NCBI RefSeq assembly: GCF_000488275.1 | Contig: NZ_KI530762.1 | Coordinates: 1,520,971 to 1,584,970, forward strand | DNA: 64,000 nucleotides | Reading direction: 5' to 3' | Source of the DNA: Acinetobacter brisouii CIP 110357 | GTDB taxonomy: Bacteria; Pseudomonadota; Gammaproteobacteria; Pseudomonadales; Moraxellaceae | Shown here: piece by piece, positions 59,236 through 64,000 of the stretch | Layout of the letters: each line of letters opens with the position of its first letter | Numbering within the stretch: the stretch's first letter is position 1 | Notes under the pieces: model-generated | Seen by the model: the letters and a program-made list of their open reading frames with translations, nothing else | Databases searched by the model: none | What the model was told of the DNA's origin: nothing | Translations under genes and position numbers: made by a program

Positions 59236-59460
59236 TTAATTTTTCTCTTGATCTTTTTGTTTATCTTGATCTTTTTGTTTATCTTGTTCTTTCTCTTTGT
59301 CATCATCTCCATCTGGAGTCACAGCACGTACAACTGCTGCTGTGCCTTTGACCACACCTTTGGTGGTCTTGTAGGCAATCTCGACGGGAACAGTCACCAA
59401 GCTCGTAATACAGCCCTGCAATAAAATCACAGCAGCCAAAATTATTCCTACTCGCATCAT
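59236..59460 (-). CDS. Small lipoprotein with charged C-terminal repeat
   Basis: A 74-residue protein with lipobox LLQGC (lipid Cys at about residue 17). The mature part has a Gly/Val-rich region, then a tail of DKQKDQ repeats. It resembles a conserved small Acinetobacter lipoprotein family found near era/recO; no function is known. The tail is encoded by an 18-bp tandem repeat. Confidence 0.8.
   Translation of the reverse strand: MMRVGIILAAVILLQGCITSLVTVPVEIAYKTTKGVVKGTAAVVRAVTPDGDDDKEKEQDKQKDQDKQKDQEKN
59247..59282. repeat. 18-bp tandem repeat in the lipoprotein gene
   Basis: Two exact copies of CTTGATCTTTTTGTTTAT, with a degenerate third. It encodes the DKQKDQ repeat and is a candidate for copy-number change without frameshift. 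Confidence 0.85.
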
Positions 59461-59484
59461 GCTGTTCCCCTTATGGTAAAACGA

Positions 59485-60510
59485 TTAGATATCGCTATAA
59501 CCTAGACTTTTCAATGCACGTTCGTCATCTGACCAGCCGCCTTTGACTTTCACCCAAAGCGTGAGCATGATTTTTTGCTCGAACATTTTTTCCATGTCAA
59601 CGCGCGCTTCCATACCAATACGCTTCAGCTTCGCGCCTTTATCACCAATCACAATGGCTTTTTGACCTTGGCGTTCTACAAAAATAGTCGCATCAATATA
59701 GGTACATGCTGGCTTTAAACGCCCAGTTTTTTCATGCACAGTTGGTTCTTCAGTACGAAAAGATTCAATTTGTACCGTTAAATCATAAGGCAACTCTTCA
59801 CCGAGCTGGCGCATAATTTTTTCACGAATAATTTCACTCGCCAAGAAACGCTCAGAACGATCGGTAATTTGGTCTGGTGAATACAATGGTGCAGAAAATG
59901 GCAAATAGCTTTCAATGGTATTGCGTAACTGATCAAGGTTTGCGCCGCGCAATGCAGAAACAGGAACAATTTCTGCAAATTTCATGAGCTTAGCGCGCTC
60001 TAGAATAAGTGGCAACAATGATTTTTTATCTTCAAGTGTATCGACTTTATTGATGACCAAAATTACTGGCATTTGTGCATTTTGCAGTTTCTCTAACACC
60101 AAGTCATCATTTTGTGTCCACTTATACGCATCAACGACAAATAACACCAAATTCACATCACGTAGTGCTGAATGCGCAGCACGATTCATCATTTTATTGA
60201 TGGCACGCACTTCTTTTTTGTGCATCCCTGGAGTATCTACATAAACCGCTTGCGATTTCTCACGCGTGTCGATTCCAATAATTTTATGACGTGTTGTTTG
60301 TGGTTTACGTGAAGTAATAGACAGCTTTTGCCCAAGCAAGTGATTCATTAATGTCGACTTGCCTACATTCGGACGACCAACAATTGCCACAAAACCACTT
60401 CGGAAGTCAGTAGGTATCGTGGCATTTTGTGAACTAAAAAATTGATTAATCAAATCAGAATCTTCAGGGTTCACAGATTGATCGTCTGGTTGATCAGATG
60501 ACATCGTCAT
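59485..60510 (-). CDS. era: GTPase Era
   Basis: A 341-residue GTPase with a short acidic N-terminal extension. The motifs are [12 protein letters not shown] (P-loop), DTPGMHKK (G3), NKVD (G4) and SALRG (G5), followed by a KH domain ([11 protein letters not shown]). Era binds 16S rRNA in 30S assembly. It overlaps rnc by 4 bp (ATGA), the usual neighbour. Confidence 0.96.
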   Translation of the reverse strand: MTMSSDQPDDQSVNPEDSDLINQFFSSQNATIPTDFRSGFVAIVGRPNVGKSTLMNHLLGQKLSITSRKPQTTRHKIIGIDTREKSQAVYVDTPGMHKKEVRAINKMMNRAAHSALRDVNLVLFVVDAYKWTQNDDLVLEKLQNAQMPVILVINKVDTLEDKKSLLPLILERAKLMKFAEIVPVSALRGANLDQLRNTIESYLPFSAPLYSPDQITDRSERFLASEIIREKIMRQLGEELPYDLTVQIESFRTEEPTVHEKTGRLKPACTYIDATIFVERQGQKAIVIGDKGAKLKRIGMEARVDMEKMFEQKIMLTLWVKVKGGWSDDERALKSLGYSDI

Positions 60511-61208
60511 GCTGTTTTTTGCTCCAATAATTTTAAAATTTCAGCCGCTGCAGACTGTTCTGCAAAACGTCGACTGTTACCTTCGCCCTGTGTGATTGGA
60601 AAATCTTCCACCTTGCACACCACTCTGAAATGCTGATTAGGTGCATCACCTTGAATATCAGTCACTTCATAGACAGGTAAAGGTTTTTTGTGTGCTTGTA
60701 AATATTCTTGTAACCGAGATTTAGGATCTTTGAGTTGATCTGTTGGCTCAATATGACTGAAATAGGGTGTATACCATTTTAGAACAATTTTTTTCAGTAC
60801 TTCCAAATCTGCACAATCGAGATAAATAGCACCAATAATCGCTTCGACTGTGTCGGCCAAAATAGACTCACGGTGATGACCGCCTGACTTTAACTCGCCT
60901 GTACTCATAATCATATACTGGCTTAATTTCAAATCATTGGCAATTTTTCCTAAAGCTTCCTGTCTGACCAGCGTTGCTCGCATCCGCGTCAGGCGCCCTT
61001 CATTTTCATACGGATAAGCATGATATAGGTAATGTGCAATCATCATTCCTAACAATGAATCGCCTAGAAATTCTAGGCGCTCATAGTTATGTTTATGACT
61101 CACGGATCGGTGAGTTAAAGCAAGCTGTAAGAGTTCAGGCTGCTTAAATTCATAGCCGATTTGCTGAGCTAAGCGAAAATTACTTAGCTTGGACTGTCCT
61201 TTGATCAA
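60507..61208 (-). CDS. rnc: Ribonuclease III
   Basis: A 233-residue enzyme: the RNase III signature [12 protein letters not shown] (about residues 44-55), [14 protein letters not shown], then a double-stranded-RNA-binding domain from about 160. It processes rRNA precursors and double-stranded RNA. It overlaps the DUF4845 gene by 29 bp and era by 4 bp. Confidence 0.96.
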   Translation of the reverse strand: MIKGQSKLSNFRLAQQIGYEFKQPELLQLALTHRSVSHKHNYERLEFLGDSLLGMMIAHYLYHAYPYENEGRLTRMRATLVRQEALGKIANDLKLSQYMIMSTGELKSGGHHRESILADTVEAIIGAIYLDCADLEVLKKIVLKWYTPYFSHIEPTDQLKDPKSRLQEYLQAHKKPLPVYEVTDIQGDAPNQHFRVVCKVEDFPITQGEGNSRRFAEQSAAAEILKLLEQKTA

Positions 61209-61554
61209 AATTTTTCTCGAAACTTAAAACTAAATCAATATTCAATAATAAATGGTTACGCACTTCATAGTGTTTTGCCACATGTAATTGTCCACCATCA
61301 TTCGATACCTTGGCAATATCTTCGATCTTGAGATCATTGATATTGTTCATTGATAAGCGTTCTTCCATAGCTGACTGAAATTTGGCAGAACTTAAAGAAG
61401 GATTATCATCTAGAACAGATTGAATCTGCTTATTAATAATATGATCATCCCAATATGCTGGCCAAATTGCGACTACAACTTTTAGCACGATTGAAAAAAT
61501 AATTAATGCCAAAAGAAAAGTGCTATACGATGCCCCACGTTGAAGTTTATGCAT
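61180..61554 (-). CDS. DUF4845 membrane protein
   Basis: A 124-residue protein with one N-terminal membrane segment (about residues 11-32) and a periplasmic part. The position between lepB and rnc is conserved in gamma-proteobacteria. Function unknown. Confidence 0.85.
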   Translation of the reverse strand: MHKLQRGASYSTFLLALIIFSIVLKVVVAIWPAYWDDHIINKQIQSVLDDNPSLSSAKFQSAMEERLSMNNINDLKIEDIAKVSNDGGQLHVAKHYEVRNHLLLNIDLVLSFEKNFDQRTVQAK

Positions 61555-61574
61555 TTTTATTATCCAAGTTGATT

Positions 61575-62438
61575 TTAGTCAATTTTACCATTTCGGGAAA
61601 AACTTGGAAGATGCAAACCAGGTTCTTTGTGCATCCAGACATAAAAAGCACGACCTGTCAGATTTTCTTCAGGAACAAATCCCCAAAAACGACTATCGGC
61701 ACTTTCATCACGGTTATCACCCATCGCAAAATAATGTCCCTGAGGTACAGTAACCTCCCAAGCTTTACCATCATTTTGCACAAAGGTTTTATTCAGATTG
61801 GCAACAAATGGAATTGCGCTTGCCTGATTAGCACTCATGGCATAATTATATTGCTCAACTAAAGGATCACGCCCTTCAAGATGGCGTACCAAATGCTTGT
61901 GCGTGCCTAATGTTTCGTAAGTATATTTGGCTTCAAATGAAGACAACTGGTCTTTGTCACGTTTAAACTGGGTTACAGTTGTTGCAACAGCCTGATTATT
62001 GATAAAGAGTTTACCGTCATGATAAGCCACATGATCGCCTGGCAAACCTACAACACGCTTGATATAGCTAATATTAGGTTGTAAAGGATAGCGGAAAACA
62101 ATCACCTCACCACGCTGTGGCTCACCGACATTGATCACCTTTTTATTGATGAGTGGCAAGCGAATACCATAATCAAATTTATTCACCAAAATAAAATCCC
62201 CAGTTTCCAAGGTCGGCACCATGGAATCTGAAGGAATATTAAATGGTTCATATAAGAATGAACGTAAAATCAATACAACTGCCAGAACTGGCCAGAAGTC
62301 ATAAGCCCATGTGACAATAAAATGTTCATTGCCTTTACCTTTATTCGCTCGCTGCTTTAATTTAACTTTGTCAAGTAACCAGACAAAGAACAAAATCAAG
62401 GTAACGGGAACGAGGATCAAATTAAAATCAAAATCCAT
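61575..62438 (-). CDS. lepB: Signal peptidase I
   Basis: A 287-residue signal peptidase I with two N-terminal membrane segments. The catalytic Ser (about S72 in IPSDSM) and Lys (about K127 in YIKRVVGLPGD) are present, as is the MGDNRDES box. It cuts signal peptides at the outer face of the inner membrane. It is 19 bp downstream of lepA in the same direction. Confidence 0.95.
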   Translation of the reverse strand: MDFDFNLILVPVTLILFFVWLLDKVKLKQRANKGKGNEHFIVTWAYDFWPVLAVVLILRSFLYEPFNIPSDSMVPTLETGDFILVNKFDYGIRLPLINKKVINVGEPQRGEVIVFRYPLQPNISYIKRVVGLPGDHVAYHDGKLFINNQAVATTVTQFKRDKDQLSSFEAKYTYETLGTHKHLVRHLEGRDPLVEQYNYAMSANQASAIPFVANLNKTFVQNDGKAWEVTVPQGHYFAMGDNRDESADSRFWGFVPEENLTGRAFYVWMHKEPGLHLPSFSRNGKID

Positions 62439-62457
62439 GGACTTTTCCTAAAGACAC

Positions 62458-64000
62458 TTACTTTTTATCGACTTGTAAAACGGCTAAGAAGGCTTCTTGT
62501 GGGATTTCAACATTACCCACTTGCTTCATACGTTTTTTACCTTCTTTTTGTTTCGCAAGCAATTTTTTCTTACGGGATACGTCACCACCATAACATTTTG
62601 CCAACACATTCTTACGCATTGCCTTCACTGTCGAACGTGCAATAATCTGGGCACCAATTGCAGCCTGAATTGCAACATCAAACATTTGACGTGGAATCAA
62701 ATCTTTCATTTTTTCCACTAAAGCATTACCGCGGTAACGTGCATCGTTACGGTGACAAATCATTGCCAAGGCATCGACTTTATCGCCATTGATCAGGACA
62801 TCGACTTTGACCAAACTCGCACTTTCAAAGCGTACAAAGTTATAATCTAACGATGCGAAGCCACGTGAACATGATTTCAAACGGTCAAAGAAATCCATCA
62901 CCACTTCCGCCATCGGAATATCAAAGGTGATTGAAACTTGGTTCCCCAAGAATTTCATGTCTTTTTGGATACCACGACGCTCAATACACAAGGTCATGAC
63001 ATTGCCCAAATATTCTTGTGGCACAAGAATATGACACTCAGCAATCGGCTCACGCAAATCTTCAACTGTTGAACCATCAGGCATTTTTGATGGACTGTCG
63101 ATATAAATGGTTTCGCCTGCTTTAGTCACCGCTTCGTAAATTACAGTCGGTGCAGAAGTAATCAGGTCTAAATCATACTCACGCTCTAAACGCTCTTGTA
63201 CGATTTCCATGTGTAACATGCCCAAGAAGCCACAGCGGAAACCAAAACCAAGCGCATCTGAACTTTCAGGTTCAAAGAATAATGCCGAGTCATTGATTTG
63301 TAGCTTTTGCAGCGCTTCACGGAACGGTTCAAAATCACTTGAATCAATCGGGAACAGTCCTGCATACACCTGCGGTTTCACTTTTTTGAAACCAGGTAAA
63401 GTAGCGACTTCTGGTGTCGATGCAAGCGTGATGGTATCACCCACTGGTGCACCAAAAATATCTTTAATCCCTGCAATCACGAAACCAACTTCACCTGCTT
63501 CAAGCATATCTGTTTCGGTATGTTTTGGATTAAAAATACCAACAGATGTAACAGGATGAACCTGACCTGTTGATTTTACCAGCATTCTGTCACCCTTACG
63601 GATACGGCCTTGCTTGATTCGTACCAATGAGACAACGCCTAAGTAGTTGTCAAACCATGAATCGACAATTAAAGCTTGTAACGGCGCATCACGATCACCT
63701 TCAGGCGCTGGAATCACATCAACCAGACGTTCCAAAACACCATCAACGCCCAAACCAGTTTTTGCCGAGCAAGTTGGTGCATCGGTTGCTTCAATTCCGA
63801 TAATTTCTTCAATCTCGTGAATCACACGCTCAGGTTCAGCTTGAGGCAAGTCAATTTTGTTCAAGATCGGTAAAACTTCCAGACCTTGCTCAATCGCGGT
63901 ATAACAGTTTGCAACCGATTGTGCTTCAACACCTTGTGCTGCATCCACAACCAGTAAAGCACCTTCACACGCGGCCAAAGAGCGAGAAACTTCATACGAA
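62458..64000 (-). CDS. lepA: Elongation factor 4 LepA, C-terminal part (5' end outside window)
   Basis: The frame is open to the right edge of the window; about 514 residues are seen. Recognisable are [20 protein letters not shown] near the GTPase domain, [13 protein letters not shown] (G4 motif), the EF-G-like domains and the LepA C-terminal domain ([25 protein letters not shown]). LepA is a ribosome-binding GTPase involved in translation quality or 30S assembly. The P-loop lies outside the window. Confidence 0.95.
   Translation of the reverse strand, partial: SYEVSRSLAACEGALLVVDAAQGVEAQSVANCYTAIEQGLEVLPILNKIDLPQAEPERVIHEIEEIIGIEATDAPTCSAKTGLGVDGVLERLVDVIPAPEGDRDAPLQALIVDSWFDNYLGVVSLVRIKQGRIRKGDRMLVKSTGQVHPVTSVGIFNPKHTETDMLEAGEVGFVIAGIKDIFGAPVGDTITLASTPEVATLPGFKKVKPQVYAGLFPIDSSDFEPFREALQKLQINDSALFFEPESSDALGFGFRCGFLGMLHMEIVQERLEREYDLDLITSAPTVIYEAVTKAGETIYIDSPSKMPDGSTVEDLREPIAECHILVPQEYLGNVMTLCIERRGIQKDMKFLGNQVSITFDIPMAEVVMDFFDRLKSCSRGFASLDYNFVRFESASLVKVDVLINGDKVDALAMICHRNDARYRGNALVEKMKDLIPRQMFDVAIQAAIGAQIIARSTVKAMRKNVLAKCYGGDVSRKKKLLAKQKEGKKRMKQVGNVEIPQEAFLAVLQVDKK

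Overview
The window is chromosomal DNA from a gamma-proteobacterium, most probably an Acinetobacter-type Moraxellaceae. I infer this from the AT-rich composition, the look of the housekeeping proteins, the order lepA-lepB-DUF4845-rnc-era-lipoprotein-recO-pdxJ-miaE, and a hscB-hscA-fdx block. No rRNA, tRNA, phage, IS element or CRISPR array was seen. Both ends cut through genes: hscB on the left and lepA on the right.

Layout. 1-2.7 kb: end of the iron-sulfur assembly operon (hscB, hscA, fdx). 2.7-8.2 kb, minus strand: a membrane class III nucleotide cyclase, a HIT protein and mfd. 8.2-13.6 kb: a sparse region with a cold-shock gene behind a long leader, a small TTG-start ORF behind a 25-bp palindrome, a GAF-PAS-PAS-GGDEF-EAL protein and a tiny secreted His-rich protein. 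13.7-26.1 kb: an aromatic island for phenylpropionate/cinnamate. It holds dioxygenase hcaEFC with reductase hcaD, dehydrogenase hcaB, ring-cleavage mhpB, regulator hcaR, an OprD-type porin and the lower pathway mhpD-mhpF-mhpE. No MhpC hydrolase is present. 27-30.4 kb: rraA, a Rossmann protein, rpsT, a histidine phosphatase and cysQ.

30.5-56.2 kb is the most interesting part: a methylated-amine island. Tmm (trimethylamine to TMAO), Tdm (TMAO to dimethylamine) and a four-gene dimethylamine monooxygenase operon (dimethylamine to methylamine) are followed by a four-subunit sarcosine oxidase/N-methylglutamate dehydrogenase. That last enzyme is co-transcribed with folD and purU, which convert methylene-THF to formate and free THF. 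Each demethylation step carries a GcvT-like THF-binding protein or domain, so formaldehyde is probably captured on THF at every step. GlnK, two Amt ammonium channels (one behind a good sigma-54 promoter) and a soluble NarX/NarL-like two-component system with a PAS-only partner complete the set. I read near-palindromic TACYYMT-type sites (7-2-7 layout) upstream of dmm, tdm and purU-folD-sox, with a weaker one upstream of tmm. These suggest one NarL-family regulon. The dmm operon is flanked by 184-bp direct repeats that carry a structured motif, and a third diverged copy of the motif lies between them.

56.2-64 kb: a PaiB-like protein, then the housekeeping block miaE, pdxJ, recO, lipoprotein, era, rnc, DUF4845, lepB and lepA on the minus strand. 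All functions rest on reading motifs and recalling families. No database search was run.
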